Positions 24,891 to 33,260 of a stretch of DNA of 64,000 nucleotides are shown here, piece after piece. A model generated the notes under the pieces. It saw nothing but the letters and a program-made list of their open reading frames with translations, was not told the origin of the DNA and did no database searches. The stretch spans positions 1 to 64,000 of the forward strand of contig NZ_LKET01000021.1 in assembly GCF_001317355.1 (NCBI RefSeq). The letters are read 5' to 3'. Every line of letters starts with the position of its first letter. Positions within the stretch are counted from its first letter, which is position 1. The translations under genes were made by a program, and so were the position numbers. The DNA comes from Oxobacter pfennigii. GTDB lineage: Bacteria; Bacillota; Clostridia; Clostridiales; Oxobacteraceae.

Positions 24891-25724
24891 ATGCTTGATA
24901 TGCTGCAATATGGTTTTATGCAAAGGGCCTTGATAGCCGGGATAATAATAGGTGTTTTATGCCCCTTAATCGGGATATTCATAGTTTTAAGAAGGATGTC
25001 CATGATAGGTGACAGTTTGTCTCATGTGGCGCTGTCGGGAATAGCAGCCGGGGTGCTTTTAAATGTTTATCCATTATATATGGCATTGGCTTTTTCCATA
25101 GCTGCCGCCCTTGCAATGGAGAAGTTAAGAAAAAGCTATGAACATTATGCCGAACTGGCAATAGCAATAATTCTTTCGGCTGGAATAGCTGTAGCCGTTG
25201 TGCTTATAAGCCTTGGAAAGGGCTTTAATGTGGATTTGTTCGGCTATCTTTTCGGCAGCATTACAACGGTTTTAAAGGAAGATTTATGGATGATATTAAT
25301 CCTTGGTGTAATCATCATCCTAGCCGTAGGATTATTATACAAAGAGCTTTTTTACATAGCTTTTGATGAGGAATCTGCAAGATTATCGGGCATTCCCGTA
25401 AAGGGGATAAATATATTTTTCATCATAATAACAGCTGTTACAATAACCATATCCATGAGGATTGTAGGGATACTTTTGGTTTCATCTTTGATGGTAATAC
25501 CCGTTGCGGCCAGCCTTCAGGTGGCAAAGAGTTTTAAGCAAGCTTTCGTTTTTTCGGTTTTATTTGCCGAAGTGTCCATTATATCAGGTATAACAATATC
25601 CTACTATATGGAACTTGCCTCCGGCGGTACCATTGTGCTAGTATCAATAATAATACTCCTTACGATTATAGCAGCAAAAAGCCTTAAGAAAACAATCATA
25701 AATAACAAAAGTACATCATACTAA
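24891..25724 (+). CDS. znuB: Zinc ABC transporter permease
   Basis: ABC-3 family membrane subunit, 277 residues, strongly hydrophobic, with the family pattern LRRMSMIGDSLSHVALSGIA near the N-terminus and MRIVGILLVSSLMVIPVAAS near the end. About eight membrane segments are visible. AAGGAG precedes the ATG. The operon continues after 43 nt. Confidence 0.92.
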   Translation: MLDMLQYGFMQRALIAGIIIGVLCPLIGIFIVLRRMSMIGDSLSHVALSGIAAGVLLNVYPLYMALAFSIAAALAMEKLRKSYEHYAELAIAIILSAGIAVAVVLISLGKGFNVDLFGYLFGSITTVLKEDLWMILILGVIIILAVGLLYKELFYIAFDEESARLSGIPVKGINIFFIIITAVTITISMRIVGILLVSSLMVIPVAASLQVAKSFKQAFVFSVLFAEVSIISGITISYYMELASGGTIVLVSIIILLTIIAAKSLKKTIINNKSTSY

Positions 25725-25767
25725 CATATAAGTAACAACAATCCTAATTTAGTCGGGAGGAGATGTT

Positions 25768-26715
25768 TTGATAGAGAGCTTTTCTACGGTATTTATAAGC
25801 ATAATATTAGAAGCAGTACCTTTTGTTATGATAGGAGCCTTTGTATCTTCCGTAATTCAGGTTTTTGTATCGGAGCAAACCATATCAAGGATAATTCCTA
25901 AAAATAAACTCCTGGGGTTATTGATGGCATCTTTAATGGGAATAATATTTCCAGTATGCGAATGTGCCATAGTGCCTATTATGAGAAGACTTCTTAAAAA
26001 AGGGGTTCCTTTGGATATATCCATCACTTTTATGCTGGCAGTGCCCATAGTAAACCCCGTAGTTTTGGCATCTACATATTATGCCTTTTCGGATAAACCT
26101 TATTTCGTACTTTTAAGAGGCGGAATGGGGCTTATAGCCGCAATACTTGTAGGTTACATAGTATCTGCAATACAGGATAAAGAAAACCCTTTGAAAGATG
26201 AGCATCATGAACATTCGGACGAGGACTGCAGCTGCGGACATCATCATGAACATAATCATGACAACCATGGTCATGAGCATCACGACCACGGTCACAAAAG
26301 GGGCTGGCTTTCAATGGTCTCAGAGGTAATAGAGCATACAGGCTCAGAATTGTACGACGTAGGCAAAATGCTGATAATCGGAGCCTTTTTAGCATCCATC
26401 ATGCAGACCTTTGTTCCGAGAAGCTTTATACTTTCAATAGGCAGGGGAACTATATCATCCACCTTAGTAATGCTTGCAATGGCTTTCATACTGTCCCTTT
26501 GCTCAGAGGCCGATGCCTTTATAGCCAGAACCTTTGCAGGGCAGTTTACACAAGGTTCCATCGTTGGATTTCTTATATTCGGACCTATGATAGATATAAA
26601 AAATACCTTGATGTTATCAGCAGGCTTCAAAGGGAAGTACATATTAAGGCTCGTACTTGTCATAGCGGCAGTATGCTTCTCCCTTGCATCCATAGCCAAT
26701 TTATTCGTATTTTAG
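25768..26715 (+). CDS. Permease of the DUF318/UPF0718 (YraQ-like) family with His-rich loop
   Basis: A 315-residue membrane protein with two hydrophobic halves. Each carries a conserved block: GIIFPVCECAIVPIMRRL with AVPIVNPVVLAST, and LSLCSEADAFIARTF with FLIFGPMIDIKNTLML. A central cytoplasmic or external loop (about residues 142-177) is packed with His (HHHEHNHDNHGHEHHDHGHK), suggesting metal binding. The start is TTG 25768 after GGGAGGAG. Its place behind znuABC points to zinc handling, but the transported substrate is not known. Confidence 0.82.
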   Translation: MIESFSTVFISIILEAVPFVMIGAFVSSVIQVFVSEQTISRIIPKNKLLGLLMASLMGIIFPVCECAIVPIMRRLLKKGVPLDISITFMLAVPIVNPVVLASTYYAFSDKPYFVLLRGGMGLIAAILVGYIVSAIQDKENPLKDEHHEHSDEDCSCGHHHEHNHDNHGHEHHDHGHKRGWLSMVSEVIEHTGSELYDVGKMLIIGAFLASIMQTFVPRSFILSIGRGTISSTLVMLAMAFILSLCSEADAFIARTFAGQFTQGSIVGFLIFGPMIDIKNTLMLSAGFKGKYILRLVLVIAAVCFSLASIANLFVF

Positions 26716-26728
26716 GAGGTGGTTTCAA

Positions 26729-27529
26729 TTGAAAAAAATCAATGTAAATGAATTAATATGGTTCATCATACTTACAGGTTTTACAGTATATCTGTATATG
26801 CTGATTTCAACAGGAAAAATAAATACCTTTATACATCCTAAAATGCTAAGCTACGTATATTTTTCGCTGGGTGTTTTTGCCCTATTGTCGGTTTTTCAGC
26901 TCAAGAAAATTTTTAGAAAGAGCTATAGCAAAAGCATTAAACCAGGGTTCTTAATATTCTTAGCTCCTTTGATTTTAGGCTTTGCGGTAAATCCCGGCGG
27001 ATTGAATTCCGATATCATTGGGAAAAAAGGCATTACAATTTCGCAAAACAACAGTATTGCACAAGCTCAGCAGGCTAATGATAATATCAGCGAAAGTACT
27101 TTTGAGAATAATACAACAGCAAGAAGCAACGAGGATAAGTTCAATTTCCCTGAAGTTCGAATTGAAATCAATGAAAGCAATTTCGTAATGGAAACGGATG
27201 ACATATACTTAAATGCCGAAGCCTTGCAGGGTAAGGAAGTTTCTATATCCGGCTTTGTATATACCGATGAAGGCTTCAAGCAAAATCAATTTGTCACAGC
27301 CAGAATGCTTATGGCATGCTGTGCTGCCGATACCGAGGTTATTGGCTTGCTGTGCCAAGTAGATGAAGGCAGCATGCCGAAAAAAGACCAGTGGATTAAA
27401 GTAACTGGCAAGCTTTTCATGACAAAACACGTTCAGACATACACCCAGGAAGAGATAGAAATACCCGCAATATTGGTAGATAACATAGAAAGTATACCAA
27501 CGCCTGAAATACCTTACGTATATCCATAA
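26729..27529 (+). CDS. TIGR03943 family membrane protein (YcgQ-like)
   Basis: A 266-residue protein with N-terminal membrane segments (IWFIILTGFTVYLYMLIST, YVYFSLGVFALLSVF, PGFLIFLAPLILGFAV) and a soluble C-terminal domain containing ISGFVYTDEGFKQNQFVTAR, MACCAADTEVIGLLCQ and WIKVTGK. These mark the TIGR03943/DUF1980 family that pairs with DUF318 permeases. The vicinal Cys pair in MACCAAD could bind metal. The start is TTG 26729 with GGAGGTGG upstream. It is the last gene of the zinc operon. Confidence 0.82.
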   Translation: MKKINVNELIWFIILTGFTVYLYMLISTGKINTFIHPKMLSYVYFSLGVFALLSVFQLKKIFRKSYSKSIKPGFLIFLAPLILGFAVNPGGLNSDIIGKKGITISQNNSIAQAQQANDNISESTFENNTTARSNEDKFNFPEVRIEINESNFVMETDDIYLNAEALQGKEVSISGFVYTDEGFKQNQFVTARMLMACCAADTEVIGLLCQVDEGSMPKKDQWIKVTGKLFMTKHVQTYTQEEIEIPAILVDNIESIPTPEIPYVYP

Positions 27530-27561
27530 GTGTATAATTATATAATCAGGTATAGATGTTT

Positions 27562-27600
27562 AGCATTCACTAGTCTATTATAGATGTGGATGCTTTTTTT
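27562..27600 (+). terminator. Terminator of the zinc operon
   Basis: AGCATTCAC (27562-27570) pairs with GTGGATGCT (27586-27594) with one G-U, then seven T's. It lies 33 nt after the last stop. Confidence 0.75.
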
Positions 27601-27623
27601 ATTAGATGGGAAGGTGAAAATAC

Positions 27624-28454
27624 ATGACTGTAGAAAAAATTTTAAATATGATTGGCGAGGAACTGGCGGGTATTCCAGGCATTATAGGGGTTGTTTTAGG
27701 AGGTTCAAGAGCAAGAGGTACTAATCAACCTGATTCTGATATTGATATCGGAATATACTATGATGAATCAGAAGGTTTTAAAGTCAGTGAAATCAGTAAA
27801 ATTGCCGAAAAAATAGATGATGAACATAGAGAGAATATTATTACATCTTTAGGAGAATGGGGTCCATGGGTAAATGGCGGAGGATGGCTTTATGTTCAGG
27901 GGTATCATGTAGATTTTTTATTCCGTAATATAAAACGCGTATCCCAGGTAATTGATGACTGCTTAATGGGAAAGGTTTCTCCAAATTATCAGACTGGACA
28001 TCCCCATGCTTATATAAATGTTATGTATATGGGAGAGATATCCATTTGCAAGGTATTAGTTGATTCAAAGAATTATATTTCTGAACTGAAAGCAAAAACT
28101 ATACCGTATCCAAAGAATTTAAAAAATGCAATGATTGGATATTTTATGTTTGAAGCATCCTTTTCTCTAATGTTTGCTAAAGCCAATATAGATAAGGATG
28201 ATATTTCATATGTTTGCGGCCATTGCTTCCGGAGTATTTCCTGTCTTAATCAAGTTATATTTGCTTTGAATGAGGAGTATTGCATTAATGAGAAAAAGTC
28301 TGTTAAAATGATTGATGGCTTCAAGATTAAACCACAGGATTACAAGATAAAAATAGATGAAGTTATTACCTTAATTTCTTCAAGCAAGGATAATACAATA
28401 AGAGCAGCAAATATACTTCAGGGACTTATTAATGAAGCAAAGGAGTTAATTTAA
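27624..28454 (+). CDS. Nucleotidyltransferase-domain protein (aminoglycoside adenylyltransferase-like)
   Basis: A 276-residue protein whose N-terminal domain has the pol-beta-type motif GGSRARGTNQPDSDIDIGIYY (GS plus DxD at about residues 28-46), as in proteins that transfer a nucleotide to antibiotics or other small molecules. The C-terminal half is helical. The substrate cannot be told; kinship with resistance enzymes is by fold only. AAGGTG precedes the ATG. It begins an accessory patch of fragments. Confidence 0.7.
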   Translation: MTVEKILNMIGEELAGIPGIIGVVLGGSRARGTNQPDSDIDIGIYYDESEGFKVSEISKIAEKIDDEHRENIITSLGEWGPWVNGGGWLYVQGYHVDFLFRNIKRVSQVIDDCLMGKVSPNYQTGHPHAYINVMYMGEISICKVLVDSKNYISELKAKTIPYPKNLKNAMIGYFMFEASFSLMFAKANIDKDDISYVCGHCFRSISCLNQVIFALNEEYCINEKKSVKMIDGFKIKPQDYKIKIDEVITLISSSKDNTIRAANILQGLINEAKELI

Positions 28455-28500
28455 TATAAAACCTTTCCGTATATTTAAAAGTTTTATATGCTGATAATAA

Positions 28501-28644
28501 AATTCATGTCAGGAGCTACTCATATCTTTTGTATTAGAGAAAGAGGAAGACGGTATCAGAGTTTCAACTAATATGGAAGGATTGAATATGTCATTAGCTA
28601 ATTTGAAAGCCTTAATAGAAGGAAAAGAAATTCCTTATATTTAA
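28501..28644 (+). pseudogene. Unrecognised coding fragment
   Basis: An open frame without a start, running from after TAA 28498 to TAA 28642, ends with VLEKEEDGIRVSTNMEGLNM and LANLKALIEGKEIPYI. It looks like the C-terminal end of a small protein, but I do not recognise the family. It lies with other broken genes. Confidence 0.35.
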
Positions 28645-28721
28645 AACTTGAATAATTCGTATATTTTTATTATCCCAAGCAAAGACTCATATATCGCTAC
28701 TTCGGAATTAGAGAGGCAATA

Positions 28722-28853
28722 ATGGATTGGGAAAAAGAAAGTGAAATGTTTGACCAAACATCAGAATATTATGATACATTTGGCACTAGTTATCCTATGG
28801 ATATTGTTGATAAAATAATAGACGTAACCAAGATCAGTAGTCATACAAAACTT
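28722..28853 (+). pseudogene. N-terminal fragment of a SAM methyltransferase-like gene
   Basis: The start MDWEKESEMFDQTSEYYDTF and SYPMDIVDKIIDVTKI resembles the opening of class I SAM-dependent methyltransferases, just before the SAM-binding loop. The similarity ends near residue 42, where a different fragment begins; the frame itself stops at 28928. Only the lead-in helix is present, so no activity is expected. Confidence 0.5.
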
Positions 28854-29103
28854 ACATTTTTTACGGCTCTCAATATGGTATGCAATATGATGCTAATTCT
28901 CAAAATTCCGAAATGCTTCTTGTATTAATAAAGATGCGATAGCTGGTTTAGCAAAGGCGAAAGCTGATTGCAAAACCATGTGGTCAATCGATATTGATGT
29001 TTTGGATTTGTTCAGAGGGAAAGGTCTTGCTGCTCCTATGGTAAATATGCTGACGCTTGAAGTATTAAGACGAGGATTAATAATAAATTATTGGAGTGAT
29101 TAA
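28854..29103 (+). pseudogene. GNAT acetyltransferase remnant, frameshifted
   Basis: A first piece (about 28858-28920) reads YGSQYGMQYDANSQNSEM. A second piece in another frame (28927-29103) reads KDAIAGLAKAKADCKTMWSI then DIDVLDLFRGKGLAAPMVNM, with the acetyl-CoA loop pattern RGKGLA of GNAT enzymes. The protein ends soon after. At least one frameshift and loss of the start make it nonfunctional. Confidence 0.55.
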
Positions 29104-29104
29104 T

Positions 29105-29443
29105 ATGGTTATTTTTTCCGCAATACTTATGACAGTATGGATTTGTTATATATATTTTTTCATTTCTAAGAAATTGTCAGCATACTTTGTTAGGAAGTTT
29201 AAACTCAACGAAACTCATGAAGATAATTACCCTTATGAATATGCACCTGTTGTTGGCCTTCTTGTTACCTACCCTATTATTGGACAGTCTTTGGCATTTG
29301 TACTTTTTATCGGTGCGCCTATAGGCTTCATTATAGGATTCGGTAATACCTTCAACCTTGATTATATTAGCGGATTTATTGCGATATCCTTTTTTGAGAT
29401 TTTTCTCGGGACATTAGTAAGGACAATAACTAAAAAATATTGA
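29105..29443 (+). CDS. Small integral membrane protein, unrecognised
   Basis: A 112-residue protein with an N-terminal membrane helix (IFSAILMTVWICYIYFF) and two more near the centre and end (VVGLLVTYPIIGQSLAFVLF and FIAISFFEIFLGTLV). I recognise no family. ATG 29105 follows GGAG by 7 nt; the GTG at 29096 overlaps that site. It directly follows the GNAT remnant, whose stop overlaps the spacer, and may be an intact survivor in this decayed patch. Confidence 0.55.
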   Translation: MVIFSAILMTVWICYIYFFISKKLSAYFVRKFKLNETHEDNYPYEYAPVVGLLVTYPIIGQSLAFVLFIGAPIGFIIGFGNTFNLDYISGFIAISFFEIFLGTLVRTITKKY

Positions 29444-29458
29444 ATATCATATGTATAT

Positions 29459-29880
29459 TGTTTTAGGAACTATAAGAGAACAAAATTTAAAGCAATATAA
29501 CTCTGTACAGCTGATTTCCAAAATGGTGAACTTATAAGGGAATTATGATAAGCGAGCATTATGGGGGTGGATTTGGATAATTTTAAACAGGGACAAACTT
29601 CAGGTATATATCAAATTGATGATATTAAGGTCGGTTTTAGAATTTGTTTTGAGGTTCGATTCCCGGAATAATTAGAGAGCTATTTAAAGAAAATGTAGAA
29701 ATATGCTTTGTGAGTTTTTGTGATGTTTCAAATGAAGATTCTATGGAAAGATATGATATGATTAAAGCTCACCTTATAACAAGAGCCGTGGAGAATGTTA
29801 TGACTGTAATATCAGTTAATAGCACATCTCATTATCAAACAGCACCAGCAGCAGTCATAGATATAAAGCACAGAACATAA
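29459..29880 (+). pseudogene. Carbon-nitrogen hydrolase (nitrilase superfamily) remnant
   Basis: Pieces in three frames line up with the C-terminal two thirds of a nitrilase-like protein. They are VLGTIREQNLKQYNSVQLIS, then NGELIREL, then DNFKQGQTSGIYQIDDIKVG joined to FRICFEVRFPE (a stop follows), and RELFKENVEICFVSFCDVSN to the end. The nucleophile Cys is in FRICFEVRFPE. The N-terminus and several frames are lost. Confidence 0.65.
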
Positions 29881-29909
29881 AAGCAGGTTTAATAAATAAG
29901 GAGAAAGAA

Positions 29910-30668
29910 ATGAAAAAAATTGCAGTATTCATAAAGGATTTTACTAAATTTCATAAAATTATTATAGTGTCGATAACTTGCTTTTCTTTATTCACTTTTT
30001 ATAATTATATGCAAAGTAAAGCAAGAGGAGAGCAAACATCGGATGCTATGAACAACGCCATTATAAATGATATGAAATTAATGAATACTATGTTTCCGGA
30101 CCAAAAGTTTATAAATCAAGGGAAATATTATAATACCGGAGAAAGAAAAAGTTACTTTATTGAGGGTATAATTCCCGGGTCATTTGTTAATGAAGGTAAT
30201 GATGAATTGTTGGTTATTGCTCGCAGGCCATCGGATGAATTAAGCCATGCAGAAGGTTTTTATAATGCCTATATGGCTGTTTTTGATAATTCAAGCAGTA
30301 AATTGGTCAGTGAGGTTAAATTATTTAGCGTAGATGAAGGAAGCTACCGTATATTTGACAGCCAGGGAATTTCTTATATATTTTTCGCAGGAAGCACTAC
30401 ATATCAGGGATGGGAAAATTGGTATGGAGGCTTATGGCAAGCAGGCCCCGAATGGACAATGAAATGGCCAAAAGATATAGAGAATCAGGAGTATTATGAC
30501 TTTTGGGAAAATAGAGCCGTAAAAATTGGAACAGATGATATTGAAATATTAGAGAGAAAGGTATTGCCTATAAAAAATAATGGTCAAATTATACCGGACT
30601 ATACGTGGGAATATTCCGAAAAGCTCTTATGGGATAAACAGGGTAGAAGTTTTAAAGAAATGGAATAA
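29910..30668 (+). CDS. Exported or membrane-anchored protein of unknown function
   Basis: A 252-residue protein with an N-terminal membrane anchor (IIIVSITCFSLFTFYNYM, about residues 17-34) and a long extracytoplasmic part rich in aromatic residues, with no recognised motif; YQGWENWYGGLWQAGPEWTM is notable. GGAGAAAG precedes the ATG. It is monocistronic, separated from neighbours by a remnant and a terminator. I cannot assign a function. Confidence 0.65.
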   Translation: MKKIAVFIKDFTKFHKIIIVSITCFSLFTFYNYMQSKARGEQTSDAMNNAIINDMKLMNTMFPDQKFINQGKYYNTGERKSYFIEGIIPGSFVNEGNDELLVIARRPSDELSHAEGFYNAYMAVFDNSSSKLVSEVKLFSVDEGSYRIFDSQGISYIFFAGSTTYQGWENWYGGLWQAGPEWTMKWPKDIENQEYYDFWENRAVKIGTDDIEILERKVLPIKNNGQIIPDYTWEYSEKLLWDKQGRSFKEME

Positions 30669-30741
30669 CATCAGGGAGTATGCTTGGGAACTTTTAAAGA
30701 AAAGTAATAAGCGTTTAAGTTGAATGGAAACCGCGGTCTCT

Positions 30742-30771
30742 GACCTGATCACGACATTTCGTGGTCAGGTC
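30742..30771. terminator. Bidirectional terminator
   Basis: GACCTGATCACGA (30742-30754) and TCGTGGTCAGGTC (30759-30771) form a 13-bp stem with one G-U and a 4-nt loop, overlapping the stop codon of the convergent flavoprotein gene. Confidence 0.75.
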
Positions 30772-32594
30772 TTGTACTTGTGGATTATGGCATAATAGGC
30801 AACGTCGCTGGCAATCCTCATGGCACTCCTTAGAGCGCCCTGTATCCATCCATTTTTGGGAGAAGTATGATCACCTGTGAAAAACACCCTGTTATTATAT
30901 TCCGGAGTTGAAGAAACTTCCAAAAATTCCCTCTTCTGCCCTGGCAGGAAAAATTGAAATGCGCCGGAAAAAAATGATTCTCTTGTCCAATTGACAGTTT
31001 TAGAATCAATAATTATTTTATTTTTATGCAAATACCATCTTGGAAGCCCATGGACTAGTTCAACTTTGGTTCCAATGATATGATACTGGCTTATTGGAGG
31101 GAGGTTTCCGATTATACCGGCATCATTTCCTATATTGTATGAAGCTGTGAGTACACCCGGTTCATCGGGAGAATGATTAGAATCATTTTCAGTGCAGAGT
31201 GCATGGTCTTGAGGATATTCTATCATTCCTATAGTTTCATCTGTTATAGATGATCCTCTAAATATTCCCTGTTTCTCCCAGAAGCGGTTCCGGCATAAGA
31301 AAAGTGTCTTTTGAGCGTCCTGATAATATATCTCTTTAAATGCCTGCATTTTTCTTTGACTGAAATCAGGAGAAAACTCAAAAACCCTCAATATTGTAAA
31401 GGGTAAAGCACATATAACATAATCAAAGTCTTCATAAATATCTTCCAGCACAGGTACTTTTCTATAACGCACAGTTATTTTTCCCTCTTTATCTGATTGC
31501 GTAATACCATTAGCAACAAATCCAGCCTTCCAGGTGACTTTACCCAGAGCTTCCCTTGGTATGCCGGCATATTCTTTGGGATTAGGTGAAATTAAGGAAT
31601 TATAAAAGGCAAGGGGAAGGTTGACCATTCCTCCAGCAATAGAATATAAATTTTGATAATCTATAGTATACTCACTATGAAGTTCTGATTCGTAGCTGTT
31701 GCCAATCAATCCTCCTAATGAAGGCATTAAACCGGTAATTAGATTTATAGCTTCACTGCTTAGCCCATATCTCTCCATAGCTTGCCTTGTACTTATATCT
31801 TGCAGCATTTCTATTTGATAGTTATACCTCGGCAATATCATGAGGAGCTGCCTTCTTATCTCGGGCGGGAGGGTGGATAGATAATGTTTAGTTACTTGAT
31901 TATAAAGCTCCGGCCATGGAGTTTCTGCTTCCTTCAAGTTTAAATTGAAGCGGGGGTAGACGCTATTAAAAACACCTTCACCTTTAGGGTCAGTTCGTAT
32001 CCTTATACCCCTGATATATATATAGGCATTTGAATTTGATGAAATTATTGGCTTTGTATCTAACTTGAACAAGTTGATGTAATGCCATACTGTGTCGTGG
32101 GATGCAGGTATTCTTCCTGCTCCAAGCTCTCCATAAAGCTTTTTTTCTTTGTCAAAATAATGAGTGTATATTCTACCCCCAACTCTTTCAGTATTAGGTT
32201 CAAAAACAGTAATATCAAATCCTAGTTTTCTAAGTTCAAAGGCCGCAGTCATGCCTGCAACACCGCCACCTACAATACCTACCCTTAAACCCTTAAATTC
32301 ACCGGGATTTGTGTGGCGTGTTATTTCCGGAGGGGGGCTAATAGGCAGTATAATGTTCTCATAGTCTTCAAGTCTTCCTTCTTCAATAAGTGCATTACGA
32401 AGCATTTCGTGTCTTTGCTCATCTGTGGGGTTATCAGGTAAGGTAACTGCAGTTTGGCGCATATATGAGGGCTTCATATACATACAAGAAGACTCACTTC
32501 TAAATTCATAATATTGCTCTATCATATGATTATTGCCTATTATGTGTGAAGACTTTATAAGTATTATCAAATAAGAAAGAAGCACACTACACAT
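30765..32594 (-). CDS. Flavin-dependent amine/L-amino-acid oxidase family protein
   Basis: FAD enzyme of the monoamine oxidase/tryptophan 2-monooxygenase group. The dinucleotide-binding loop is VGIVGGGVAGMTAAFELRKL (105-124), followed by the family acid and GGR motif in ERVGGRIYTHY. The C-terminal FAD segment is RVFFTGDHTSPKNGWIQGAL. The substrate is not evident. The N-terminal about 40 residues are not family-like and no ribosome site precedes the ATG at 32594; starts at 32525 or 32477 are equally possible. An oxygen-using oxidase is unexpected in an anaerobe, so it may be a dehydrogenase or scavenge oxygen. Confidence 0.8.
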   Translation of the reverse strand: MCSVLLSYLIILIKSSHIIGNNHMIEQYYEFRSESSCMYMKPSYMRQTAVTLPDNPTDEQRHEMLRNALIEEGRLEDYENIILPISPPPEITRHTNPGEFKGLRVGIVGGGVAGMTAAFELRKLGFDITVFEPNTERVGGRIYTHYFDKEKKLYGELGAGRIPASHDTVWHYINLFKLDTKPIISSNSNAYIYIRGIRIRTDPKGEGVFNSVYPRFNLNLKEAETPWPELYNQVTKHYLSTLPPEIRRQLLMILPRYNYQIEMLQDISTRQAMERYGLSSEAINLITGLMPSLGGLIGNSYESELHSEYTIDYQNLYSIAGGMVNLPLAFYNSLISPNPKEYAGIPREALGKVTWKAGFVANGITQSDKEGKITVRYRKVPVLEDIYEDFDYVICALPFTILRVFEFSPDFSQRKMQAFKEIYYQDAQKTLFLCRNRFWEKQGIFRGSSITDETIGMIEYPQDHALCTENDSNHSPDEPGVLTASYNIGNDAGIIGNLPPISQYHIIGTKVELVHGLPRWYLHKNKIIIDSKTVNWTRESFFSGAFQFFLPGQKREFLEVSSTPEYNNRVFFTGDHTSPKNGWIQGALRSAMRIASDVAYYAIIHKYKT

Positions 32595-32643
32595 TGCGTC
32601 TTTAACTTACCATTTATAAACAATTAAATATTCCTTAAATAAA

Positions 32644-32669
32644 AACCCAAGTTTGTGTAAACCTGGGTT
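32644..32669 (-). terminator. Terminator of the fur-family gene
   Basis: AACCCAAGTTT (32644-32654) pairs with AAACCTGGGTT (32659-32669) with one G-U and a GTGT loop; a T-run follows on the minus strand. Confidence 0.75.
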
Positions 32670-33114
32670 ACTTCTTATTTATTTTTTCGCATTCCCTGCA
32701 ATAGCCGTAGAGCTCAAATTTGTGGTCAGTAAGAGTGAAGTTTTTATTGTTAAGCTTTGTGTTTAATTCTTCTAAGGGACAGAAGTCTATTGATTCGGTC
32801 TTTCCGCATCCCCTACAAATTATATGATGATGGTGGCTGTCGGTATCCGCAAGCTCATAGACCGAAGCATCGCTGTTGAGCTTGGTTAAGTGAATAATAC
32901 CGGTATCCTCCAGTATATTTAAATTTCTGTATACTGTGGAAAAATTGGTGTCAGCATGCTTCTCGCGGGTTTTTATAAATATATCCTCTGCTGTCAAAAA
33001 CCTGCCTTTTTGTTCAAAGAGCACCTCTATAATAGCTTTCCTCTGATTAGTCAGCTTGTAACCCTTTTCTTTAAGCTTGTTTTCCAAAATCTCTACGTCG
33101 GACACTTGTCTCAA
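32668..33114 (-). CDS. Fur-family metal-responsive regulator (Fur, Zur or PerR)
   Basis: A 148-residue winged-helix repressor. The DNA-binding domain has LTNQRKAIIEVLFEQKG and NFSTVYRNLNILEDTGII; the dimer/metal domain has HHHHIICRGCGKTE, and a second CxxC lies in YCRECEK, giving the structural zinc site. The sequence alone does not separate Fur from Zur. The presence of a zinc-uptake operon with a palindromic operator in the same window makes Zur attractive. It diverges from addB, with a long inverted repeat between them. Confidence 0.85.
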   Translation of the reverse strand: MRQVSDVEILENKLKEKGYKLTNQRKAIIEVLFEQKGRFLTAEDIFIKTREKHADTNFSTVYRNLNILEDTGIIHLTKLNSDASVYELADTDSHHHHIICRGCGKTESIDFCPLEELNTKLNNKNFTLTDHKFELYGYCRECEKINKK

Positions 33115-33141
33115 CTCCTAATTAACTATGTAAGAACTCTT

Positions 33142-33200
33142 AATAATAGTATAATATAAGTAACTTTTTTAAGAATTATTAATTACATTATACTATTATT
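33142..33200. repeat. 14-bp inverted repeat in the fur-addB intergenic region
   Basis: AATAATAGTATAAT (33142-33155) and ATTATACTATTATT (33187-33200) are exact reverse complements 31 nt apart. Each arm contains a TATAAT/TATACT-like element, so the arms may hold the divergent promoters or paired regulator sites. Confidence 0.55.
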
Positions 33201-33260
33201 GTCAATGATTGTATATGAGGCAATTGATACGGCTTGTTTCAATATACTCTGGAGGTAGCC

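Noticed and set aside
26113-26395. Opposite-strand His/Met-rich ORFs within the DUF318 permease
   Set aside because: They are shadows of the His-rich loop codons (CAT/CAC read as ATG/GTG); no ribosome site and the plus-strand gene is clearly real.
33142-33200. Rho-independent terminator between fur and addB
   Set aside because: The repeat is A/T-only with a 31-nt loop and lies between divergent starts, where no terminator is needed.
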